This document shows positions 6,123 to 13,795 of a stretch of DNA of 15,536 bases, piece after piece (position 1 is the first letter of the stretch; every line of letters begins with the position of its first letter). A model generated the notes under the pieces. It saw nothing but the letters and a program-made list of their open reading frames with translations. It was not told where the DNA came from and did no database searches. This stretch comes from JBCCFX01 sp039029515 (GTDB lineage Bacteria; Planctomycetota; Phycisphaerae; Phycisphaerales; SM1A02): contig JBCCFX010000080.1 of assembly GCA_039029515.1 (NCBI GenBank), positions 1-15,536 on the forward strand, in the 5' to 3' direction. The translations under genes were made by a program, and so were the position numbers.

Positions 6123-8246
6123 ATGGACTATCCGCCTGGTGTGAACGCTGCCACCGATCGTTATGGCCTGCTGACGTTCACGGGCGACGTCATGTTGAAG
6201 CGCCTGCCGCCGGACGTCTTCAAGGCGCTCCAGCAGACGATGAGCCACGGCGAGAAGCTTGATCCCGGCATCGCCAATACCGTCGCGATGGCCATGAAGG
6301 ACTGGGCCATCGAACATGGCGCAACTCATTACTGCCATTGGTTCCAACCGCTGACCGGCCAGACCGCAGAGAAGCACGATGCGTTTCTCAGTCCGGAAGC
6401 AAACGGCGGCGCGATCACGACGTTTTCCGGCAAGCAGCTGATTCAGGGCGAACCCGACGCGAGTTCGTTCCCGTCTGGCGGCATCCGCGACACGTACGAG
6501 GCCCGAGGCTACACCGCGTGGGATGCCACGAGCCCGGCATTTATCCTGCAGACGGATCAGGGCGGCACGCTCTGCATCCCGACAGCATTCGTCTCATGGA
6601 CAGGCGAAGCGCTGGACAAGAAGACGCCGCTCATTCGTTCGAGCGAGGCGATCAGCAATCAGGCCATGCGCGTGTTGAAGCTCTTCAATGCGGATGCCGG
6701 TGTGTCGGCCGTCTTCACAACGCTGGGTTGCGAGCAGGAGTACTTCCTCGTCGACCGCCGCTTCGTGGAGCAGCGTCCGGACCTGCACATTTGCGGCCGG
6801 ACACTCATCGGCGCGCCACCTGCCAAGGGTCATCAGCTCGACGATCACTACTTCGGCGCGATTCCTGAACGCGTACTCGACTATATGAACGAGGTTGAGC
6901 AACGACTGTACGAGCTCGGCGTGCCGGTCCAGACACGTCACAACGAAGTCGCGCCTGGCCAGTACGAGATCGCACCGACGTTTGAACTCGCCAACGTGGC
7001 GTCTGACCACCAGCTGCTCCTCATGCATATTCTGCGAACGGTTGCTGAACATCACGGCTTTGTGTGCCTCATGCACGAGAAGCCGTTTGCGGGCGTGAAC
7101 GGTTCCGGCAAGCACAACAACTGGTCGATTTGCACGGACACCGGCGTCAATCTGCTGAATCCGCGTGACGATACGCACACGAACATGCAGTTCCTGCTGT
7201 TTCTGACCGCAGTCATCCGTGCGGTGGATCTGCACGCGGATGTGCTTCGGGCATCGATCGGTAGCGCCGCGAACGATCATCGCCTCGGCGCGAACGAAGC
7301 TCCGCCGGCAATCATCTCGATCTTCCTCGGCGACATGCTGAGCGACATTCTCGATCAGTTGGAAGCCGGCAAGCCGTCAGAAACCATGCAGGAGCAACCG
7401 CTGGATCTTGGCGCTCGTACGCTGCCGCAGATTCCCGCGCACACATCGGATCGCAACCGAACAAGCCCGTTCGCATTCACAGGGAACAGGTTTGAGTTTC
7501 GTGCCGTGGGTTCGACGGCAGCCATCGCCTGGCCGAACACGGTGCTCAATACGATTGTTGCGGATTCGATTGACTACATCGTCACGGCGATCGAGAAGGA
7601 ACTCGAAGCGCAGAACGACCTTGAGGTTGCGGTCCGCAATGTGTTGCGCGATGTGCTCAAGGTCCACCGCAGAGTCGTCTTCGACGGCGACAATTACAGC
7701 GATGAGTGGCATGACGAAGCACGTCAGCGAGGTCTCCCCAACATCGTGTCGTCCTGTGATGCCTTCGCATCATTCGAGTCGCCGAACGTCCAGGCAGCCT
7801 TCGACCGATTCAACGTTCTGTCGCCCAAGGAGATTCACGCACGTGTGGAAGTGCTCTACGAGAAGTACAGCAACGAGTTGGCGATTGAAGGGCGTTGCTT
7901 GACGTCCATGCTACGACAATTCGTGATTCCATCTGCCTTGCGTTTTCAGAGTGAACTCGCCGAGACCTTCGCGGCCACCTCCGCGGCCGGCATCGAGTGT
8001 TCAAACTCGAAATCACTGCTTGAGCAGGTCATCGCGCTCGTGACCCAGCTTCGGACTGCCTTGGCGGACATTGACGTTGCGCTTGCCGTGTCACACGAGG
8101 AGGCGGACAAACAGGCGGAGCATCTTCGCGCCGCCCTGCTACCTGCCATGACCGCGGCCCGGGAAGCATCCGATGCCCTGGAAGCGATTGTGCCCGCCGA
8201 TCTCTGGCCCCTGCCGACGTACGAAGAGATGATGTTCATTCGCTGA
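6123..8246 (+). CDS. glnN: Glutamine synthetase type III (GSIII)
   Basis: This enzyme makes glutamine from glutamate, ammonia and ATP in the cytosol and is the large dodecameric GSIII type known from Bacteroides, cyanobacteria and planctomycetes. The 707-residue product matches the family length of about 700-730. Visible motifs, in order, are the GSIII-specific segments THYCHWFQPLTGQTAEKHD and QGEPDASSFPSGG; LGCEQEYFLVD with metal-binding acidic residues; TRHNEVAPGQYEIAP; NGSGKHNNWS; HRLGANEAPPAIISIFLG; NRTSPFAFTGNRFEFR near the substrate-binding arginines; and the conserved C-terminal DLWPLPTYEEMMF. The start is uncertain: ATG 6123 has AGGGA with seven-base spacing and more typical codon use after it, while in-frame ATG 6066 also has AGGA with seven-base spacing and would give 726 residues. 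No PII, ammonium transporter or ntr gene is adjacent. The type III assignment is certain. Confidence 0.96.
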   Translation: MDYPPGVNAATDRYGLLTFTGDVMLKRLPPDVFKALQQTMSHGEKLDPGIANTVAMAMKDWAIEHGATHYCHWFQPLTGQTAEKHDAFLSPEANGGAITTFSGKQLIQGEPDASSFPSGGIRDTYEARGYTAWDATSPAFILQTDQGGTLCIPTAFVSWTGEALDKKTPLIRSSEAISNQAMRVLKLFNADAGVSAVFTTLGCEQEYFLVDRRFVEQRPDLHICGRTLIGAPPAKGHQLDDHYFGAIPERVLDYMNEVEQRLYELGVPVQTRHNEVAPGQYEIAPTFELANVASDHQLLLMHILRTVAEHHGFVCLMHEKPFAGVNGSGKHNNWSICTDTGVNLLNPRDDTHTNMQFLLFLTAVIRAVDLHADVLRASIGSAANDHRLGANEAPPAIISIFLGDMLSDILDQLEAGKPSETMQEQPLDLGARTLPQIPAHTSDRNRTSPFAFTGNRFEFRAVGSTAAIAWPNTVLNTIVADSIDYIVTAIEKELEAQNDLEVAVRNVLRDVLKVHRRVVFDGDNYSDEWHDEARQRGLPNIVSSCDAFASFESPNVQAAFDRFNVLSPKEIHARVEVLYEKYSNELAIEGRCLTSMLRQFVIPSALRFQSELAETFAATSAAGIECSNSKSLLEQVIALVTQLRTALADIDVALAVSHEEADKQAEHLRAALLPAMTAAREASDALEAIVPADLWPLPTYEEMMFIR

Positions 8247-8272
8247 GCCGACATGACAGTACACCTGATCGC

Positions 8273-8302
8273 AGCGCCCGCCGGCGGAAATCGGCGGGCG
8301 TT
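8273..8302 (+). terminator. Strong GC hairpin downstream of the glutamine synthetase gene
   Basis: AGCGCCCGCCG (8273-8283) pairs with CGGCGGGCGTT (8292-8302) as an 11-bp stem with one G·U pair and an eight-base loop. It lies 26 bases after the GSIII stop. No T-run follows, so it is either a terminator that does not depend on a U-tract, a 3' stabiliser, or a regulatory element in the leader of the next gene, whose start is about 70 bases on. Confidence 0.5.
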
Positions 8303-8373
8303 GTGCGCGCCGGGACATTACACTACGGTCAGCGATATCGATCAGCCGATCTCGTGTTCTCGAAAGCCCGCTC

Positions 8374-9612
8374 ATGCGCATCATTCGATTCCTCAATGAA
8401 CATGGCGAAGTGCAGATCGGCGCTGATCGCGGCGATGGCATCGCGAGCGTGCTCATCGATACGCTCAGCACGCTCGGGCCGGATGAAGATGGAACAAGCA
8501 TCATCGATGCGCTTCGAGATCGTCACGCCATTGTTGCCGACGACGATCCGAAGATGCGCGAACTGATGACGGCAGTGCTCAGGAAAGCCGCATGTCGTTG
8601 CACCGTGTGCTGCGACGGCGCTGAAGCGATGAAGGCGCTCGATGATCCGTCCGTTGATCTCATTGTTTCCGACATCCGCATGCCGCACCACGATGGATTT
8701 GAGATCTTCTCAGCCGCCCGCGCACGCTCCAAGACGCTGCCGATTGTCCTTGTGACCGGCTTCGGGTATGACCCGACGCACGCACTGGTTCGCGTCGCCG
8801 AACATGGTCACGACCGCATCCTGTACAAGCCGTTCACGCCACGTCAGTTGCTCGAGGAATTGAACAAGGCCGTGGCCGACTGCTCGGGAAGTGACGCGAC
8901 GGGCATCGTGGATACAGGCGAGATTACCACGATTGATACATTGCTCGCGCCGCTTCAGCCGACGAACATCCTTTGTGTCGGCCGGAACTACGCCAACGCC
9001 GAACAGACGATTGCACTGCGCGACGAGCCCCTCGAGGTCTTCATGAAGCCCACGACCGCCGTGCAGGCGCCGGATGGGCCAATCCGCATCCCGGAACTCG
9101 AAGACGGCGCCAACCCGATGGTCGACTGCGAGGGCGAACTGGCGCTGATCATCGGAACCGAACTGAAGAACGCATCGGAAGATGATGTCATGTCAGCGGT
9201 CTTCGGTTTTACGCTCGCCGATGATGTCACCGCACGCAGGTTTCAGACGCCGACCGGTCCGCCGCGGTTCATGCGCGGCAAGGGCTTTGATACGTTCTGC
9301 CCGATCGGACCGGCGATTATCCCTGCCGCAGATATGAGCGCCCCGGAATCGATGACCATCCGAACGGCGATCAACGGGAACGTCGTGCGCGAAGGCCACG
9401 TCGGCAAGATGGTTCGCACGATCCCCGAGATCCTCAGCGAGTTGAGCCGAAATTACACGCTGACCCGCGGCACCGTTGTGCTCACCGGTTCACCACCGCG
9501 TCCGGATGCAACACCCGACCCATGTTCGCTGCAGCCCGGCGACGTGGTCACGATTGATGCCGAAGGTCTCGGCGCCCTGACCAATACTGTTATCGCAGCC
9601 TCCGACGAATGA
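8374..9612 (+). CDS. FAH-family protein with an inserted response-regulator receiver domain
   Basis: The 412-residue protein fuses two unrelated functions. Residues 1-46 (MRIIRFLNEHGEVQIGADRG...) resemble the N-terminal segment (DUF2437-like) of fumarylacetoacetate hydrolase (FAH) family proteins. Residues about 47-168 form a complete receiver domain with acidic residues D56-D58, phospho-acceptor D100 in VSDIRMP, T128 in LVTGFG and K152 in YKPF. Residues about 185-409 are the FAH catalytic domain: NILCVGRNYA, metal ligands E253 and E255 in DCEGELALIIG, D284 in ADDVTAR, K303 in RGKGFDTFCPIG, and LTGSPPRP. FAH proteins cleave C-C bonds in acylpyruvates or decarboxylate or isomerise related acids with Mg2+. 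The FAHD1 His-Glu dyad (NYxxHxxE) reads NYANAEQT here, so activity is uncertain. The start is ATG 8374; no clear Shine-Dalgarno is seen. It is the first gene of a three-gene set with a hybrid kinase and a regulator. Phosphorylation control of the FAH part is inferred. Confidence 0.9.
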   Translation: MRIIRFLNEHGEVQIGADRGDGIASVLIDTLSTLGPDEDGTSIIDALRDRHAIVADDDPKMRELMTAVLRKAACRCTVCCDGAEAMKALDDPSVDLIVSDIRMPHHDGFEIFSAARARSKTLPIVLVTGFGYDPTHALVRVAEHGHDRILYKPFTPRQLLEELNKAVADCSGSDATGIVDTGEITTIDTLLAPLQPTNILCVGRNYANAEQTIALRDEPLEVFMKPTTAVQAPDGPIRIPELEDGANPMVDCEGELALIIGTELKNASEDDVMSAVFGFTLADDVTARRFQTPTGPPRFMRGKGFDTFCPIGPAIIPAADMSAPESMTIRTAINGNVVREGHVGKMVRTIPEILSELSRNYTLTRGTVVLTGSPPRPDATPDPCSLQPGDVVTIDAEGLGALTNTVIAASDE

Positions 9613-9631
9613 GCTTCCTGCAGGGATACGC

Positions 9632-12600
9632 ATGAGACTTCGCACCAAGGTCCTCATCATTGTCGGTGTCACGGTCGTGCTGACCGTCATGCTGCTCTAT
9701 CCGCTGCTCCGGAATCGCGTGGCTCGCGATACGCGTGAATTTGAAGAGAACTCGGTGCGCAAGGACATCACGCTGGCGCAGAACGCGCTTGGCCCGGAGC
9801 TTGAATTCCTCAGCCGGCTTGCGGTTGACTACGCGGTGTGGGACGACACGTACGACTTCATGAACGGGATCGACACCGAGGCGTACATCGACTCCAACTT
9901 CGTGCTCTCTACGTTTAGCGAGAACACGCTCGACTTCATGCTCCTGACGGATCGTAATGGCGCGGTGACCGTCGGGCGCAGTTATGACCGGGAGACCGAG
10001 ACGATTGGTCCATTGACGGAGTCTGCGGCATCGCTTCCGCGCGATTATCCGATGCTCACGGAGATACCGCCTGAACCCGAGCCGGTCTACGGCATCGTGA
10101 TGGATGGGCAGCGTGCCGTGCTGGTGGCAGCGCACCCGATCATCCGCGGTGATGGCACCGGCGAGCCGGCGGGCATCCTCATCATGGGTCGGCAATTCGA
10201 CGACTCACAGCTCGATCGCATGACCGAACTCACATTGCTTGAGATCGAATTCCTGCGGCCGGGTGACGACACACTTCCCGATGACGTGCGCATCGTCCTC
10301 CCGCAATTGCAGGCCAATCCGGCACTGCGCCTTGTTCGACCGATCGATGAACGTCGGATCGCCGGCTACACCATGATCTCGGACATTCGCGACAAGCCTG
10401 TGCTCGTGTTGCGCGTCACGCAATATCGCGACATCTATCAGACCGGCAAGAGTGTACTGCGCCGCGTCGGCATACTGCTCGTGCTCGGCGGTGCTGCATT
10501 CTCACTGGTGACCGTCACGCTCCTGCAACGACTCGTAGTTCGTCGGATCTCCCGTTTCTCGCAGATCGTTCATGAAATCGGTTCGCGTGGCGATCCGACC
10601 GCGCGAGTGCCCGTACAAGGCAAGGATGAAGTCACTGACCTCGCGGAAGTGCTCAATCAGACGTTCAAAGCACTTGAGCAATCACAGGAGTTGATGCAGT
10701 ACGTCGGGAAGCACGCACGCTGCATCTTCTGGAGTGCAACCGTCGAGTCCTCCCCGAGCGGCGAGTACATCTGGGACTTCCGAATTCAGGACGAAGAAGC
10801 CGCGCAGCGTCTGTTGGCGCTCGACGTTTTTCACGGCGGCGCGTACGCGCATGCATGGCGACGAAGCCGACATCCCGACGATCAGGAACGCGTTGAAAAG
10901 ACGCCAATCATGGCGCTGGAAGCGGGCCATCCTTCGTATCAACACGAGTTCCGCGTCCGAGACAAGTTCGACAAGATCCACTGGATTTCCGAAGAGGTCG
11001 ACATCGAACCGATACGCACCGGGCAATGGGTGCTGGTCGGCGTATGTACCGACATCACCGCGCGAAAGCGCGCAGAACACGAACTCCAGCGCGCCCGCGA
11101 CACCGCACTCGAAGTCGCGCGGATGAAGTCCGATTTCCTCGCGAATATGAGCCACGAGATTCGCACGCCGATGAACGGCATCATCGGTATGACCAATCTT
11201 ATGCTCGATACACCGCTCTCGACCGAGCAGCGCGAGTACCTTGACCTGATTCAGACATCCGCAGATGCACTGCTTCGGGTCATCAACGACATCCTCGACT
11301 TCTCAAAGATCGAAGCCGGCCAGATGGCGCTCGACGATTCGCCGTTTCAGTTGCGCCGCTGCCTGCATGACGCCTTGAGTGTGCTCGCGATTCGAGCCCA
11401 CGAGAAAGGCCTCGAACTCATCTGCCACGTCGAGTCCAATGTTCCCGATGCATTGCGCGGCGATCCGATGCGCCTCCGGCAGATCCTGATCAACCTTGTC
11501 GGCAATGCCATCAAGTTCACCGAACACGGCGAGGTGGTCGTCCACGTCGCCGCCGAACCGCCGGAGAACGGGAAGACGTACTTGCGCTTTGCCGTCTCCG
11601 ACACGGGCATCGGGATTCCCGAAGAGAAGCGTCGGCTGATCTTCAGCGCCTTCCAGCAGGCCGACAGCTCCACGACTCGAAAGTACGGCGGAACCGGACT
11701 TGGCCTGGCCATTTCGTCACAACTCGTTCAGCAAATGCACGGGCGCATGTGGGTCGAAAGTGAAGTCGACGCCGGCAGCACGTTCTTCTTTACCACGTTG
11801 TTCATGATTCGCGATGAAGACACCGGCGTCCGTGCACCATTGGGCGACGGCGAGCATCGCGCCCTGATCGTTGATGACTCATCGACACAGCGCCGATCGC
11901 TGGAGAGCATTCTGACCGCCATGGGTGTGCGATGTACTGAAGCATCGGATGCCGCCGAAGCGCGCACGGCAGTTGCCGTGGCGATGGACGAAGGCGCACC
12001 GTTCGACGTCATCCTCGTCGATGAACAACTCGGCGAAGACGATGGCATCACGCTTGCGAGCGATCTGGCGTCGAACGAGATCCCAATCTGGCGTTTCCTT
12101 GTGATGCTGCGAACGACCAACCGGCATGCGGAGACGGTTCGTGCCCAGACGCTCGGGCTCGGTGGTGCCTTCACGAAGCCTGTCGGACATCGAGAATTGC
12201 ACGATGCCATCATGGCGTTGTCAGGTGGCCGACCGGTTCCGACCGAAGATCCAACGACGACTGTTCATGCGCGTGCCGTGGCGGACCAACGTCGCCTGAA
12301 CATTCTGCTTGCTGAAGACAACGTCGTGAATCAGCGCGTCGCGGTTCGCTTGCTCCAGCAGGCCGATCATCGCATTACGGTCGTCGACGATGGCCGCAGC
12401 GCCGTCGATGCGGCAACGCAGGAGTCGTTTGACATCATTCTCATGGACCTTCAGATGCCGGACATGGGCGGCATCGAAGCGACCGACCGGATTCGCGCCG
12501 CCACGCCACCCGATTCGCCGCGGACGCCGATCGTGGCCATGACGGCCCATGCGCTGCAGGGTGACCGGGAGCGTTGTCTCGCTGCAGGCATGGATGGGTA

Positions 12601-13072
12601 CGTACCGAAACCCATCGAGCCGGAAGTGTTGTTCAACGAAATCGACCGCGTCCTTGGCGAGAACACGGGAACGGTTATCGCCAACGACGTCCCGCCGGAC
12701 ATCGAGATGCCATCAGACGTTGTCTTCGACGCGGAGCGCACACTCGAGCGACTGGGCGGCGATGCCGATCTGATGCATGAAGTCATCGATCTGTTTCTGG
12801 ACGGCGTGGATGAACAGCGTTCCGCGCTTCGCAACGGACTGGAGGATCATCAGGCGCTGGTCGCGACGGCGCATGCGGTGCGCGGTGCCGTGGTGAATTT
12901 CTTCGCCGAGCAGGTCCGCGCGTCTGCGGAGTCGGTCGAACAAATTTCGCCGGATGCCGATGACGATGAGCGGTCGATCCTTGTGGAGTCGCTGCTGACG
13001 GACCTGACGACATTGGAAGCCGCGCTCCGGCAGTACCGAAGCGCGCTACCGTCATCTGAAGGTGATATCTGA
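9632..13072 (+). CDS. Membrane hybrid histidine kinase: CHASE4-like, HAMP, PAS, HisKA, HATPase, two receivers, HPt
   Basis: This 1146-residue sensor kinase autophosphorylates on His and relays phosphate through its own receivers and HPt domain. In order it has TM1 (8-26); a periplasmic CHASE4-like domain (about 30-265, with DYAVWDDTYDF); TM2 (277-299); HAMP (about 300-352); a PAS-like region with PAC end (353-480); HisKA with H508 in SHEIRTPMNG; and HATPase with N-box NLVGNAIKFT, DTGIG (657) and GGTGLGL (686). The first receiver (743-862) has D797 and K849 but an Arg near the usual Thr/Ser. The second receiver (889-1008) is canonical with D939, T971 and K993. The HPt domain (about 1030-1135) has H1081 in AHAVRG. 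The start has AGGGA five bases upstream, 19 bases after the FAH-receiver gene. Its stop overlaps the next start by one base. The signal sensed is unknown. Confidence 0.95.
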   Translation: MRLRTKVLIIVGVTVVLTVMLLYPLLRNRVARDTREFEENSVRKDITLAQNALGPELEFLSRLAVDYAVWDDTYDFMNGIDTEAYIDSNFVLSTFSENTLDFMLLTDRNGAVTVGRSYDRETETIGPLTESAASLPRDYPMLTEIPPEPEPVYGIVMDGQRAVLVAAHPIIRGDGTGEPAGILIMGRQFDDSQLDRMTELTLLEIEFLRPGDDTLPDDVRIVLPQLQANPALRLVRPIDERRIAGYTMISDIRDKPVLVLRVTQYRDIYQTGKSVLRRVGILLVLGGAAFSLVTVTLLQRLVVRRISRFSQIVHEIGSRGDPTARVPVQGKDEVTDLAEVLNQTFKALEQSQELMQYVGKHARCIFWSATVESSPSGEYIWDFRIQDEEAAQRLLALDVFHGGAYAHAWRRSRHPDDQERVEKTPIMALEAGHPSYQHEFRVRDKFDKIHWISEEVDIEPIRTGQWVLVGVCTDITARKRAEHELQRARDTALEVARMKSDFLANMSHEIRTPMNGIIGMTNLMLDTPLSTEQREYLDLIQTSADALLRVINDILDFSKIEAGQMALDDSPFQLRRCLHDALSVLAIRAHEKGLELICHVESNVPDALRGDPMRLRQILINLVGNAIKFTEHGEVVVHVAAEPPENGKTYLRFAVSDTGIGIPEEKRRLIFSAFQQADSSTTRKYGGTGLGLAISSQLVQQMHGRMWVESEVDAGSTFFFTTLFMIRDEDTGVRAPLGDGEHRALIVDDSSTQRRSLESILTAMGVRCTEASDAAEARTAVAVAMDEGAPFDVILVDEQLGEDDGITLASDLASNEIPIWRFLVMLRTTNRHAETVRAQTLGLGGAFTKPVGHRELHDAIMALSGGRPVPTEDPTTTVHARAVADQRRLNILLAEDNVVNQRVAVRLLQQADHRITVVDDGRSAVDAATQESFDIILMDLQMPDMGGIEATDRIRAATPPDSPRTPIVAMTAHALQGDRERCLAAGMDGYVPKPIEPEVLFNEIDRVLGENTGTVIANDVPPDIEMPSDVVFDAERTLERLGGDADLMHEVIDLFLDGVDEQRSALRNGLEDHQALVATAHAVRGAVVNFFAEQVRASAESVEQISPDADDDERSILVESLLTDLTTLEAALRQYRSALPSSEGDI

Positions 13073-13677
13073 TGGACGTATTGATTGCCGAAGATGATCC
13101 GATCTCACGCCGGGTGCTGGAGGTTCAACTCCAGAAGTGGGAGTACACCGTCACGGTGACGGAGAACGGCACCGCGGCCTGGGAAGCGCTCCAGGCGAAA
13201 CCGATCCGTCTGGCGATTCTTGACTGGATGATGCCAGGACTGGATGGTCCGGAGGTGTGCCGGCATGTTCGAACACTGCCGGACGGCCATGCGCGGTACC
13301 TCCTGCTTCTGACTGCCAAGGGTCAGACTGAGGATATTGTTCGGGGCCTTGATGCCGGTGCGGACGACTACATCACCAAACCATTCGAGCCGGCCGAGCT
13401 TCAGGCTCGTCTTCACACCGGCGAACGCATCATCCAATTGCAGAGCCGGCTGGAAGATCGCGTCGTCGAGCTGGAGCGTGCCCTCCAGCAGGTCAAGACC
13501 CTGAGCGGCCTGCTTCCGATCTGTGCGTACTGCAAGCGGATCCGTCCCGAGAACGACAGTGACTACTGGCAGCAGGTCGAGGAATACGTCGCAAGCCACA
13601 GTGATGCGGAGTTCTCCCACGGCGTCTGCCCGGACTGCTACGACCGGGTCGTGAAACCGCAGCTGGACGAGCTTTAA
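13072..13677 (+). CDS. Response regulator with receiver domain, coiled coil and Cys4 tail
   Basis: The 201-residue protein starts with a canonical receiver domain (1-120: acidic D8 and D9, phospho-acceptor D51 in ILDWMMPG, T81, K103 in ITKPF). A helical, coiled-coil-like linker (about 118-145) follows, and then a compact tail (146-201) with LLPICAYCKRIRP, W166 and FSHGVCPDCYD. The four cysteines C151, C154, C186 and C189, with H183 close by, suggest metal binding. Tails of this pattern occur in many bacterial sensor and regulator proteins, but I know of no established function. There is no DNA-binding, GGDEF, EAL or HD-GYP domain, so output is probably through protein contact. The start overlaps the kinase stop by one base and has AAGG nine bases upstream, so production is coupled to the kinase. 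It is the likely phosphate acceptor of the kinase HPt, possibly competing with the FAH-receiver protein. Confidence 0.93.
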   Translation: MDVLIAEDDPISRRVLEVQLQKWEYTVTVTENGTAAWEALQAKPIRLAILDWMMPGLDGPEVCRHVRTLPDGHARYLLLLTAKGQTEDIVRGLDAGADDYITKPFEPAELQARLHTGERIIQLQSRLEDRVVELERALQQVKTLSGLLPICAYCKRIRPENDSDYWQQVEEYVASHSDAEFSHGVCPDCYDRVVKPQLDEL

Positions 13678-13695
13678 TCGTCCGACCACGGGTAG

Positions 13696-13724
13696 TTGGT
13701 GACCGCCCCACCATCTGCTAGACT
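13696..13724 (+). promoter_or_regulatory. Candidate sigma-70-type promoter for trigger factor
   Basis: TTGGTG (13696-13701) and TAGACT (13719-13724) are separated by exactly 17 bases, and the -10 is preceded by TG one base upstream (TGCTAGACT, an extended -10). It lies about 70 bases before the trigger factor ATG. The hexamers match the consensus only partly, so this is a candidate. Confidence 0.45.
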
Positions 13725-13795
13725 GCGTCGTTTGCCGCGATTGCCCGCAGTGGGCTCGCGACTTCCATCAGGACCTGCGGAACAGAAGTACCCCC

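Noticed and set aside
6594..7280. Minus-strand open frame of 228 codons opposite glutamine synthetase
   Set aside because: It overlaps the conserved GSIII core completely and shows no recognisable protein features.
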